Shown here piece after piece: positions 33,701-39,374 of a DNA stretch of 47,418 nt. Position numbers and translations under genes: made by a program. The notes under the pieces were generated by a model, which worked only from the letters and a program-made list of their open reading frames with translations, did not search any database and was not told the origin of the DNA. The stretch covers positions 1 to 47,418 of IMG/VR virus record IMGVR_UViG_3300044712_000493, one strand, 5' to 3'. Origin of the DNA: a virus. Every line of letters begins with the position of its first letter. Within the stretch, counting starts at the first letter, position 1.

Positions 33701-33992
33701 CCCACTGATTAATCATGCTGTCGCTTTGACAACAACATCAGCAACTGCAAACTCGACATCATGTCTTGTTGGTGATGCTTACTATTTCCGAGATGCGTGG
33801 GGTATGAGTTCGATGGGTGTTGTAGGTGACAGCATCAAGATCGGTTCAACTAATGCTGTTGGCATTACAGCAATTAACTACTCGACCAATACACTTACAC
33901 TGTCCTCATCGCGTTCGTGGACTGCTGGAGATGGTATTTATCTGTGGAAGAACGGACAAGTAGTAGATGATATCGGCTCAATTCAGCGCTAA
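30714..33992 (+). CDS. exported tail-spike-like protein: split Fn3 plus right-handed beta-helix
   Basis: 1092 residues, AAGGAG before the ATG. Signal peptide 1-19 (MRTFLCFVLAVVMTACSLG then QTV; MTAC is also lipobox-like). An N-terminal beta domain (45-135) and Pro-rich linker (162-172) follow. The first half of an Fn3 domain is at about 174-225 (APAAITDLAID ... SYDIRYSTSSIT) and its second half at about 440-492 (TVYLTGLPSGTLYFVVRSID, SGNVSALSN). An inserted beta domain of about 210 residues lies between. From about 545 a right-handed beta-helix (FRTIQAGINAASSGDTVIVK, GTYNES) of DUF1565/pectate-lyase type suggests glycan cleavage or binding. Looks like a bacterial exported protein recruited to the phage. 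Confidence 0.72.
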   Translation: MRTFLCFVLAVVMTACSLGQTVTRARKGVFRDSVSTPVIKSTMLTVNPSDTIDWGKSDRFYWTVGTTPLARFKNVMPGRSIDVFVANLETSPVTIDWNGASVNSSVTTVEGRSVYLYKLWTLNNNYIMGYRFPDKMASLGLTGNDGTGTTPDTTTTVPDTTVVVPPPPPPDIVAPAAITDLAIDTTGPGSATLSFTVPTANPGSPTSYDIRYSTSSITEYGDSGTAPATVTVQQIVHSGAIGATTHTLDITCDGSSGEMIVAVAGGYMWSLWGVTSVTTAGNDFTLRSIGYREASNFGAYIYTYASPGAGTHTVTFNFSGTPYVSYGLYRVTGVSAYRTSDGQGGVAWPLSFATISNSVSNELIIDMHSLDPDITSALWGDGQTQGWIDYANVTEYTGASSYRNGISGTVNMTLDYLGNGEDYAAAAIALSAGTTVSTTTSWDNSIHTTGVPPPLASGVHQTVYLTGLPSGTLYFVVRSIDSSGNVSALSNVASSSIPVGGAPSPIDTAGWHGGYGYAYADSITSGGAHLKWVDSAATAGGNGLQAFPFRTIQAGINAASSGDTVIVKQGTYNESLAMKSGITIASYGRQHVVVTGTTSGAKSFMTGSNISNVRIQGIDFVVNRLYTQSTYHIDMNGWTNTVFEYCSFQQRLQQVDNASFRYVEMRLMSAWKPDHITLEGNYFYGWSLAVVLNPKTADTTFFWAKYNNFDLAAWCHIIIGWPGEEDSPTNETILPGYATPGILIENNIFGTSWGEDAIQWQPNFKNATERLMVRHYKSLVRKNIFRDQAENAVDLKASGHIMIEDNYFYRISGLDDGWYVANSLSGGAFEVGAGEGTQNVISRFNTFYSNPSSNGSNLWRGWKYFHNTSVYDVRNYTATSATNADITHWQVERDNAIKNNAFVNGYMCVQSSATTSALDIDGNLYYKNGGSPLFSQYASGAWQTLTGLTAWQQHFSGTGVLGKDANSYEVAPQFESVPNNPTGNHTLYDFKPASGSPLINHAVALTTTSATANSTSCLVGDAYYFRDAWGMSSMGVVGDSIKIGSTNAVGITAINYSTNTLTLSSSRSWTAGDGIYLWKNGQVVDDIGSIQR

Positions 33993-34017
33993 TAAATAAC
34001 CTTGAGAGGTAAGTTCT

Positions 34018-34395
34018 ATGTTCGTTCCCCTTGAGATTATCATACTTTTTGTTACGGCAATCCTGATTCCGTTAGTCGTTTATATCTGGCGAGACCAGAC
34101 TAAAAAGGTGAGTGCACTCAATAAAGCACTCGATAAACTGAAAGACGACATGGAACTTCAACTCAAAAACCATATCGAGAAAGCTGATCAGCGTCTCGAT
34201 AGCCAAGACGAAAGAATGAGTGACATGGAAAACAACTATAAGTCCGAATTCAAGGAAGTCAATCGCATAATGTTACTTGTTCGTGATGAGATCATCAGCA
34301 AGTTACATCGCATTGAAGTCGGATGTGCAGCTGTTAATCATCACGTCCAGTCACAAGAACCAATTACTGTACCCCCTGCCTTAAAGCAGGGATAA
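34018..34395 (+). CDS. membrane-anchored coiled-coil protein (lysis cassette)
   Basis: 125 residues. One N-terminal membrane helix (LEIIILFVTAILIPLVVYIW) followed by a long charged helix (KDDMELQLKNHIEKADQRLD). N-in/C-out topology with a coiled-coil periplasmic domain is spanin-like, but a simple membrane-bound coiled coil is equally possible. Located at the start of the lysis cassette. Confidence 0.6.
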   Translation: MFVPLEIIILFVTAILIPLVVYIWRDQTKKVSALNKALDKLKDDMELQLKNHIEKADQRLDSQDERMSDMENNYKSEFKEVNRIMLLVRDEIISKLHRIEVGCAAVNHHVQSQEPITVPPALKQG

Positions 34396-34422
34396 CTCAT
34401 CACCCAAAGAAAGGAGTACACT

Positions 34423-34629
34423 ATGCCGTGGTATGTCAAGGTACGCGAAGTTGCACTGAAGTTCAAGGATGGCATTACGACTGTGATGGGCTTCATTCCG
34501 CTCGTCTATGTTGTGATTGACACCTTCAACGATTGGGCAGCTGGCGGAAGCGCAGACATCGGCAAGCTGCTGATGGCTCTCTGCGTGGCGATTGCTACCT
34601 GGTTCATCGGGAAGCGACCCGCGCTATGA
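34423..34629 (+). CDS. holin-like protein
   Basis: 68 residues with AAGGAG before the ATG. Two hydrophobic segments (TTVMGFIPLVYVVIDTF and KLLMALCVAIATWFIG) joined by a short polar turn, basic C-terminus (GKRPAL). Size and topology are those of class II holins, which permeabilise the inner membrane to release or activate the endolysin. Neighbouring spanin-like and endolysin-like genes support this. Confidence 0.72.
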   Translation: MPWYVKVREVALKFKDGITTVMGFIPLVYVVIDTFNDWAAGGSADIGKLLMALCVAIATWFIGKRPAL

Positions 34630-35099
34630 AGTCATGGACAGTAATAGCACTCTGCTTGATGCTGACTGTCCTTGGGTTTGGACTGGGGTGGTGGTCAAAG
34701 CCCACCCCAGTTCCCCAGGTTCCAGCATCAGAGGTAACTCATGATACCACGGAAGTTCGTGATACCCTGTTTCTACCTTATATACCCAAGCCTACGACTG
34801 GTCTCGTCGCAGATGATACGACACCAGAAGATACAACACATGAATCTCCGTCACTTAAGACGGTTGTGCTCGATCCAAAAGTTGGTGATGCTCAAGTTTA
34901 TATTCTGTACAATCTTCCGAGTAAGATGTATCCACTTGGAATTGTGACTCGAGCATCTGTTACATACCCAAGAGTCAGTGACAGTATCTTTGTTAAGGTT
35001 CCATACGAAGTAGAAGTGTATCGTACTGATCTTGGTATGTTGTCAGTTGTGATTCTCATAACGGCTATTCTTTCATTTGCAATAGGAGTTCTTGTATGA
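34626..35099 (+). CDS. spanin-like membrane protein
   Basis: 157 residues starting MKSWTVIALCLMLTVLGFGL; ATG overlaps the holin-like stop (CTATGA). An N-terminal membrane anchor, a Pro/Thr-rich periplasmic stretch (KPTPVPQVPASEVTHDTTE), a beta region (VGDAQVYILYNLPS), and a C-terminal hydrophobic segment (MLSVVILITAILSFAIGVLV) suggest a protein tethered at both ends. The unrecognised arrangement with two membrane segments is unusual for a spanin. Confidence 0.55.
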   Translation: MKSWTVIALCLMLTVLGFGLGWWSKPTPVPQVPASEVTHDTTEVRDTLFLPYIPKPTTGLVADDTTPEDTTHESPSLKTVVLDPKVGDAQVYILYNLPSKMYPLGIVTRASVTYPRVSDSIFVKVPYEVEVYRTDLGMLSVVILITAILSFAIGVLV

Positions 35100-35515
35100 T
35101 GCTCTGCTTGTTGCGAAGCAAAGAGGCTGACGAAGTAGCAACGCCTGGCAAACTGTATGTTGACGGTCTCTTTGAATGCGATACTCTTGAAGATGCTATC
35201 CGTCCATATCCGAAGAAGATCAAGAAGAAGACGTGCATCTGGGGGAACAGGGCTTATCGTGTAAAGATTACGATGAGCCCCAAGTTCGGACGAATGATGC
35301 TCCTCGTAGAGAATGTGCCTTTATTTGACGGTATCCGCATCCATGCAGGGAATGATGCCGATGATACCGAAGGATGCATACTGGTTGGGGATTATGTCGA
35401 TCCTCACACAATATCGCACTCGGCCATAGCACTTGGTAAGTTGTATGCTAAGGTTGAGTATGCACTGAATAGGGGAGACGAGGTTGTTCTTGTTGTAGCT
35501 AATCCATTGCTGTAA
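35096..35515 (+). CDS. DUF5675 / YkuD-like endolysin candidate
   Basis: 139 residues, ATG overlapping the upstream stop, AGGAG at 7 nt. It carries the conserved core IRIHAGNDADDTEGCILVGD, with His83 and Cys94 in positions matching the HxGN...DTxGCILxG signature of DUF5675, a family related to L,D-transpeptidase (YkuD) folds. In the lysis cassette such a protein would act on peptidoglycan cross-links. No signal peptide, so it would need the holin to reach its substrate. No other lysozyme, amidase or peptidase is visible in this window. Confidence 0.8.
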   Translation: MMLCLLRSKEADEVATPGKLYVDGLFECDTLEDAIRPYPKKIKKKTCIWGNRAYRVKITMSPKFGRMMLLVENVPLFDGIRIHAGNDADDTEGCILVGDYVDPHTISHSAIALGKLYAKVEYALNRGDEVVLVVANPLL

Positions 35516-35533
35516 CTCCTCTGGGAAGAGGAG
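35516..35533 (+). promoter_or_regulatory. short intergenic hairpin after the endolysin-like gene
   Basis: CTCCTCT/AGAGGAG with a GGGA loop immediately after the stop codon. No T-run; probably an mRNA-stabilising hairpin. Confidence 0.4.
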
Positions 35534-35565
35534 CCATCACCCACAACCTAACAAGGAGAAGTACA

Positions 35566-35937
35566 ATGAAACATCTTCTGTATATCGCACTCGTTGCGCT
35601 CTTGTTTATGCCGCTCGTCGCCGAAGCACAGACGGGAGGTATCATCCGAGATCTGAACAACGAGACTGTTCTGCGTCAGAACTTCCACAATGCTCTGACT
35701 GTCGGGACTGTGATCACCTCTGCGTTCGATACCACCGCTACCTCGAAGTTCGTCAGTGTTCCTGGCGTCAATACTTCTACCTCGATCGTGAAGGCATTTC
35801 CCTACGGCTACGCTGCGGCTGACAGCGCCTCGGCACTCTACGCCTATGTCGCCGGCACCGACTCGGTGTACGTCACCAGGAATGGAACGCTGAAGGAGAG
35901 TCAGTTGAAGTTCGTGGTTCAGGTCATCAAGTTCTAA
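35566..35937 (+). CDS. small exported protein with signal peptide
   Basis: 123 residues. AAGGAG before the ATG. The N-terminus MKHLLYIALVALLFMPLVAEA, then QTGG, is a clear Sec signal peptide with Gln at +1. The mature domain (about 100 residues) is Thr/Ser/Ala-rich and beta-type (DTTATSKFVSVPGVNTST, ALYAYVAGTDSVYVTRNG). Higher GC than its neighbours suggests strong expression or recent transfer. Function unknown. Confidence 0.65.
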   Translation: MKHLLYIALVALLFMPLVAEAQTGGIIRDLNNETVLRQNFHNALTVGTVITSAFDTTATSKFVSVPGVNTSTSIVKAFPYGYAAADSASALYAYVAGTDSVYVTRNGTLKESQLKFVVQVIKF

Positions 35938-35947
35938 CACGTCGGGT

Positions 35948-35990
35948 GGTGCGGAGTTGGGGAGTATCCGATGTTCCCTGGCTCCGCACC
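35948..35990 (+). promoter_or_regulatory. long intergenic hairpin
   Basis: Perfect 9-bp outer stem GGTGCGGAG/CTCCGCACC, with an inner GGGGA/TCCCT pairing. Lies between the exported-protein gene and the next gene. It is followed by CTCAATATAAGG, not a T-run; likely a stability or processing element. Confidence 0.45.
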
Positions 35991-36010
35991 CTCAATATAA
36001 GGAGAAACAG

Positions 36011-36361
36011 ATGGAAGCTTTGACTGGGCTCGTTGCAAAAGATGCTGTTGCAGTTGCTAATACTGCTACCACTGTTCTTGAAATGCAGAACGCAGGTGAC
36101 ATCAGGGCTATGCGTATCTACATCAAGAACACTGGATCTGCAGCGTTGAATGCAGCAGTTCTTCAGGGAAGTATGGATGGTTCTTCGTATGAGAACATCG
36201 ACGCAACTGCATTCACTTCCAAGTTTGGTACGCTTGCTGGTGGTGCAGTTGGTACGATCTTCGAAGCGGAGTCTGGTCTGCGCTTCCCGTATCTCCGTAT
36301 CGCACTCACTTGCGGTACGTCCACTACTGTCAGCGTCAAGGTTCTTTCAATCTTTATCTAA
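36011..36361 (+). CDS. hypothetical beta-rich virion protein
   Basis: 116 residues from an ATG with AAGGAG seven bases upstream; the frame extends into the preceding hairpin and is not used. Repetitive Val/Ala/Thr composition (VAVANTATTVLEMQNAG, IYIKNTGSAALNAAVLQG) and a beta-sandwich look, similar to minor structural or decoration proteins. Last full gene of the rightward block. Confidence 0.6.
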   Translation: MEALTGLVAKDAVAVANTATTVLEMQNAGDIRAMRIYIKNTGSAALNAAVLQGSMDGSSYENIDATAFTSKFGTLAGGAVGTIFEAESGLRFPYLRIALTCGTSTTVSVKVLSIFI

Positions 36362-36375
36362 GGAGGTGATACTCT

Positions 36376-36423
36376 TTGGCGAAGGGAACGAAGAAGGGAA
36401 CGAAGCGAGGTCCGAGGTGCTGA
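36376..36423 (+). CDS. 15-residue basic micropeptide, TTG start (tentative)
   Basis: MAKGTKKGTKRGPRC, read from a TTG located 9 nt after the GGAGG of a full 11-nt anti-SD complement (AAGGAGGTGAT at 36360-36370). The DNA contains a tandem GAAGGGAACGAA duplication. The strong SD and lack of any other suitable start nearby are the only evidence. The peptide would be highly positively charged. Confidence 0.3.
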   Translation: MAKGTKKGTKRGPRC

Positions 36424-36426
36424 GCA

Positions 36427-36456
36427 TAAAAAAGGGGTGGCGTTACTTGCCACCCC
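36427..36456 (-). terminator. intrinsic terminator of the right leftward block
   Basis: Stem GGGGTGGC/GCCACCCC (36434-36441 with 36449-36456), 7-nt loop, followed on the minus strand by TTTTTT. The stop codon of the gene at 36443-36541 is inside the hairpin loop. Convergent with the end of the rightward block. Confidence 0.85.
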
Positions 36457-36541
36457 TGGCTCTCTGTATTAACCGCATTATGTACTCAATCCCAGGGAAC
36501 AACCCTGCGAGTACGAGTATGATAACTACGAGTAGTATCAT
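36443..36541 (-). CDS. 32-residue membrane micropeptide
   Basis: MILLVVIILVLAGLFPGIEY followed by a short basic tail ending GGK. ATG with GGGAG nine bases upstream, 2 nt after the end of the previous gene. One clear transmembrane helix. Its stop lies in the terminator loop. Tiny membrane proteins of this kind may act as holin modulators or host-membrane effectors; function unknown. Confidence 0.6.
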   Translation of the reverse strand: MILLVVIILVLAGLFPGIEYIMRLIQRARGGK

Positions 36542-36543
36542 AC

Positions 36544-36885
36544 TCAAGACTCCCTCATAGGTTCATCACCTCCTTGGTCTAAGATATGAGTGTCAGGTAA
36601 TCTCTCCCAGAACGCTGGCGGAAGAATTCCGACGAACCAGAGGTTTGTAGTTACAGTGACCTCCCTGGTTGCTATGTCCTGGAGAGTGTGTTTCTTACCG
36701 CCGTCACCTCTGGAAGTAGAATCCTCCCAGTCAGGTTCCACTGTGTACACACGATGCTGGGCGATAACATAGTATCGCTCATCCTCACCCTTGTGTGTTG
36801 ACTTTATTACTGGCTCGAGGTCAACCCAGTACTGACACAATGTGCAGACCTCTTCTCGAGATATGATGCCACAGTAAATGCACAT
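36544..36885 (-). CDS. zinc-ribbon protein
   Basis: 113 residues starting MCIYCGIISREEVCTLCQYW, i.e. a four-cysteine zinc ribbon right at the N-terminus (C2, C5, C14, C17). The rest is a charged beta-type domain (ERYYVIAQHRVYTVEPDWED, then VTTNLWFVGILPPAFWE). First of several consecutive genes for Cys-rich small proteins. Partner unknown. Confidence 0.65.
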   Translation of the reverse strand: MCIYCGIISREEVCTLCQYWVDLEPVIKSTHKGEDERYYVIAQHRVYTVEPDWEDSTSRGDGGKKHTLQDIATREVTVTTNLWFVGILPPAFWERLPDTHILDQGGDEPMRES

Positions 36886-36887
36886 GG

Positions 36888-37124
36888 CTACACTCTCTTT
36901 TTTCTGTTGTCGATTCGAGCCTTAAGTGCTTCCTCGGCCCACTTGATAAGGTGTTTGCCAAGTGCCTTCGTGTCAGTGAAGACGTGGACGTTTCTGGTTT
37001 CAAATGAATCTCTGATGATCGCAGATACTTCCCAGCCGTTCTCGACTACACGAATTGCGAGTTCGTCATAGATCGGACGCTCGGCAAGTTTCTTGGGTGA
37101 ACAGTCCATTTTGCAGTTATCCAT
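36888..37124 (-). CDS. hypothetical small protein
   Basis: 78 residues starting MDNCKMDCSPKKLAERPIYD; SD GGGAG 8 nt before the ATG. Two N-terminal cysteines (CKMDC). An alpha/beta C-terminal portion (DELAIRVVENGWEVSAIIRD ... ALGKHLIKWAEEALKARI). The upstream open codons overlap the previous gene and are rejected. No family recognised. Confidence 0.65.
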   Translation of the reverse strand: MDNCKMDCSPKKLAERPIYDELAIRVVENGWEVSAIIRDSFETRNVHVFTDTKALGKHLIKWAEEALKARIDNRKKRV

Positions 37125-37302
37125 TGTATCGTCTCCCAGATTTTCTGATTGATTGTACAGGAAGATTTGTGTTAGTTGTTGTGACCCCACGCTGATAGTC
37201 ACTGTTTTCGATGAGTTGCTTGGTACGTTCTTTTATTCTATCAACGTCCCACTCGATGTTCGCAAGCATGAAGATAATTACTATACACAACAGTTCAGTC
37301 AT
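37117..37302 (-). CDS. membrane-anchored small protein
   Basis: 61 residues starting MTELLCIVIIFMLANIEWD; SD AAGGAG eight bases upstream. A short hydrophobic N-terminal helix, then a charged amphipathic region and a basic C-terminus (RKSGRRYNG). Possibly a membrane-tethered host effector. Overlaps the next gene by 8 nt. Confidence 0.6.
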   Translation of the reverse strand: MTELLCIVIIFMLANIEWDVDRIKERTKQLIENSDYQRGVTTTNTNLPVQSIRKSGRRYNG

Positions 37303-37520
37303 CGCGTTATCTCCTTTTCTCCGTGGCAAGTTGGACATACCTCATAGTCCTCAACATACCCACGAACTGGACATAAGGTTGCACACAACTTCTCGTCTCC
37401 ATGACAGCCATGTTCTGGAACTTCATGCATAACCAGAATCTGTCCTGCTCCATCACATTCAGGACACTTCACTGTCTTCCCACAGTTATCCTGGGATAGA
37501 TCCATGATAGGGTCATACAT
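37299..37520 (-). CDS. DnaJ-type zinc-finger protein
   Basis: 73 residues from the ATG at 37520 (MYDPIMDLSQDNCG), overlapping the next stop. It has the CxxCxGxG repeats of the DnaJ central domain: CPECDGAGQI and CPTCHGEKEI. No J domain is present, so it is a stand-alone zinc module; a chaperone or RNA-binding helper function can be guessed only. Confidence 0.65.
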   Translation of the reverse strand: MYDPIMDLSQDNCGKTVKCPECDGAGQILVMHEVPEHGCHGDEKLCATLCPVRGYVEDYEVCPTCHGEKEITR

Positions 37521-37521
37521 A

Positions 37522-37707
37522 CTATTCCATCCCCTCTCGAACCTCACGTTTCATAGGTTCGTTATCAAACTTCCTGATTGCTCCGCAGGAACGACACTCA
37601 TACATTTCGTTCTTGTAGATTGTCTTCCATCTCGCCTCGCCACACTTCGTGCAAGGCTTCGCTCCAGACAACAGGGACTTCATACGGACATCACGCAGTC
37701 GTTTCAT
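37522..37707 (-). CDS. zinc-ribbon protein
   Basis: 61 residues from the ATG at 37707, overlapping the previous stop in ATGA. Four-cysteine ribbon KPCTKCGEARW ... ECRSCGAIRKF, with the second pair spaced as in transcription-factor-type ribbons. N-terminus is basic (MKRLRDVRMKSLLSGAK). Predicted to bind nucleic acid or RNA polymerase. Confidence 0.65.
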   Translation of the reverse strand: MKRLRDVRMKSLLSGAKPCTKCGEARWKTIYKNEMYECRSCGAIRKFDNEPMKREVREGME

Positions 37708-38054
37708 TTCGAGACATCCTTCAGATAGTTCTGACAAGTTTCATTCCGACACTCGATTACGAACTCATTACCATCCTCATCAAGTTCTTTCTTGAAGAGG
37801 AGACTACCACAGAACTCACAGCGGTCGTTATCTGCTCCATCATCTTCGATGTGTCTTGCCGCTGCGTCAGTATCGTATGCCATTGTAGTGCTCCGTTGAT
37901 TGTCTGAGTTCCGACAGAAACGACGCCACAGTTCAATGAAGTTATCTTGCATAAAACTGTGATATGCTGTATCCATAGACTTCATATAATCTGGATCAGA
38001 CCACATTTCCTCACTCGCGAGAAAGCGTCGTTTCTCTTCGTCGGTGTCAAGCAT
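37704..38054 (-). CDS. acidic zinc-ribbon protein
   Basis: 116 residues, ATG overlapping the preceding TAA. Helical N-terminal half (EEKRRFLASEEMWSDPDYM). The C-terminal half has CEFCGSLLF ... IECRNETCQNY, a Cx2C...Cx4C zinc motif. Third clear zinc-ribbon gene in a row. Function unknown. Confidence 0.65.
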   Translation of the reverse strand: MLDTDEEKRRFLASEEMWSDPDYMKSMDTAYHSFMQDNFIELWRRFCRNSDNQRSTTMAYDTDAAARHIEDDGADNDRCEFCGSLLFKKELDEDGNEFVIECRNETCQNYLKDVSK

Positions 38055-38230
38055 TATTCAGGATCTTCGTTTTCGTTCTCGAGTTCGGTCTGTTGTTGTT
38101 CGACCTGTGCCGCAAGATACGAGTTCAGATTCTCGTTCGCCTCCATGATGTCCATTGGAGTGATTGCAGCCTCGATCGCCTTGCGCTGTTGTTCATTGAG
38201 TGCGAGCAATACTTCTTTCCACGGTTCCAT
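38054..38230 (-). CDS. hypothetical small helical protein
   Basis: 58 residues starting MEPWKEVLLALNEQQRKAIE; SD AAGGAG eight bases upstream. Longer codons of the frame run through the tRNA-like element and are rejected. Highly helical, with a Gln/Glu-rich tail (AAQVEQQQTELENENEDPE) suggesting a coiled coil. Function unknown. Confidence 0.6.
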   Translation of the reverse strand: MEPWKEVLLALNEQQRKAIEAAITPMDIMEANENLNSYLAAQVEQQQTELENENEDPE

Positions 38231-38254
38231 TGTATCTCTCCTTATGAATAAAAT

Positions 38255-38335
38255 AGAGGGGTGGTCCGGACTTGAACCGGTTCGGGAGTGGAGACTCCTT
38301 ATCTCCTTTCCAGTATGGCGACTGACACACCCCTC
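38255..38335 (-). tRNA. tRNA-like RNA (identity uncertain, perhaps Pro AGG)
   Basis: About 80 nt. Acceptor arms GAGGGGTG and CACCCCTC pair over 8 bp. D-arm CAGT/ACTG, anticodon-arm GGAGA/TCTCC with a 7-nt loop TAAGGAG, and T-arm CCGG-TTCAAGT-CCGG with the GGTTCAAGTCC box are visible. The loop reads AGG at the anticodon position but lacks the universal U33, the D-arm to anticodon spacing is too long, the D-loop lacks GG, one unpaired base lies between T- and acceptor stems, and no CCA is encoded. It may be a degenerate or unusual tRNA. Lies between two genes on the same strand. Confidence 0.45.
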
Positions 38336-38343
38336 CAGGTTAG

Positions 38344-39000
38344 TTATTGCATACAGCCAGTGGCGATGAGCCAGCGCTGATGGAGTTCCTTCAGCACGTC
38401 GATGTCTGTATTGTTCTTCGCCTGGATCTCGTCGAACTTCCCTTCGTTCCACATTCCCTGGATCTCGGAGCCATCTCCATTGTCAGGGATAGTGAGACCG
38501 AAGTACAGTCCCCATTGCTTCTGTGTTCCACGGAGTTCCTCACCCCAGGACGTGAGAATATCTCGCATATCCACGTTCTTCTCGGCGCGATACTTGCTCT
38601 CGAGGAAGGCGCTGACGATACAAGGGATGTGCACTCCATGCTTCATGCACTTCACCATGAGAACAGGAATGTCGAACGACTTCCCGTTGTAGGTGACGAT
38701 CGAGTGGATGGGCTCGAAGTACATATTCTGCAAACGTTCGAGTTCCACCGCAAGTTCACGAATCACCTCACCTTCGTCTTTGCTCATGATGCACTTAACA
38801 CTATCATCTTTATCTGTGGAGATGCCGACACAGATAACCTGATTGGTCAGTGGCATGAACGAGAACGATGAAACAAGCTTCGCCTGCTTGTCTTCAGCCG
38901 ACGTTCTCGTTGTCCCCTTCACTCGATCGAGCATATCGTTGAGGAGTTCGGGACGGATCTTTCCATCTGCAACAGTTTCGATATCGAGATACAGATACAT
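38344..39000 (-). CDS. PolB-type 3'-5' exonuclease domain protein
   Basis: 218 residues. Contains the exonuclease motifs of the RNase H fold: MYLYLDIET (D6, E8, ExoI), YNGKSFDIPVL (D110, ExoII) and NTDIDVLKELHQ (D199/D201, ExoIII region). Such stand-alone domains trim single-stranded 3' ends in replication and recombination. Nearby resolvase, helicase and annealing protein support a DNA-metabolism role. No polymerase domain is attached. Confidence 0.85.
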   Translation of the reverse strand: MYLYLDIETVADGKIRPELLNDMLDRVKGTTRTSAEDKQAKLVSSFSFMPLTNQVICVGISTDKDDSVKCIMSKDEGEVIRELAVELERLQNMYFEPIHSIVTYNGKSFDIPVLMVKCMKHGVHIPCIVSAFLESKYRAEKNVDMRDILTSWGEELRGTQKQWGLYFGLTIPDNGDGSEIQGMWNEGKFDEIQAKNNTDIDVLKELHQRWLIATGCMQ

Positions 39001-39374
39001 TACTTCCTCCTGGTTAGTTTGAAATCGCTTATGATACCAAGTGGAGTGTCACGAATCAGTGAATCTCCACGATACAGAACTACATACCCATCGTCTGCTG
39101 GTGTTGGAAGTCTTCCTTCGCGACTAACGAAACCGCCAGTACTGTACATGATTGCGTTAGTCTTTGGATTGCGCAGTGTTCTTTCTATTGAATACAGCAA
39201 CGTCTGCGCAAGTCTTTTCTCATGGATGTCTCTTCCGTACGCACTCCTAAAGAATGTATGCAGTCTCTGGAACTCCCCACTCGCCCGAACTTTAACAGCG
39301 TTCTCGAGCCAGCCCATCTTTCGTACAAGCTCCAGACATTCGTCTGGCATCAGGAACTCGTCTCGTTTAGGCAT
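39000..39374 (-). CDS. hypothetical protein
   Basis: 124 residues, starting MPKRDEFLMPDECLELVRK; it overlaps the resolvase gene by 25 nt at its start and the exonuclease start at its end. Helical N-terminal half, then a beta region (SREGRLPTPADDGYVVLYRG, GIISDFKLTRRK). In the DNA-repair block; no family recognised. Confidence 0.65.
   Translation of the reverse strand: MPKRDEFLMPDECLELVRKMGWLENAVKVRASGEFQRLHTFFRSAYGRDIHEKRLAQTLLYSIERTLRNPKTNAIMYSTGGFVSREGRLPTPADDGYVVLYRGDSLIRDTPLGIISDFKLTRRK

Noticed and set aside
34018-35099. Classic Rz/Rz1 spanin pair with an embedded frame
   Set aside because: No embedded lipoprotein frame with a lipobox is seen in these genes; only a spanin-like label is justified.
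38054-38452. Longer start for the 58-residue gene
   Set aside because: The upstream codons pass through the tRNA-like element; the internal ATG at 38230 has AAGGAG.
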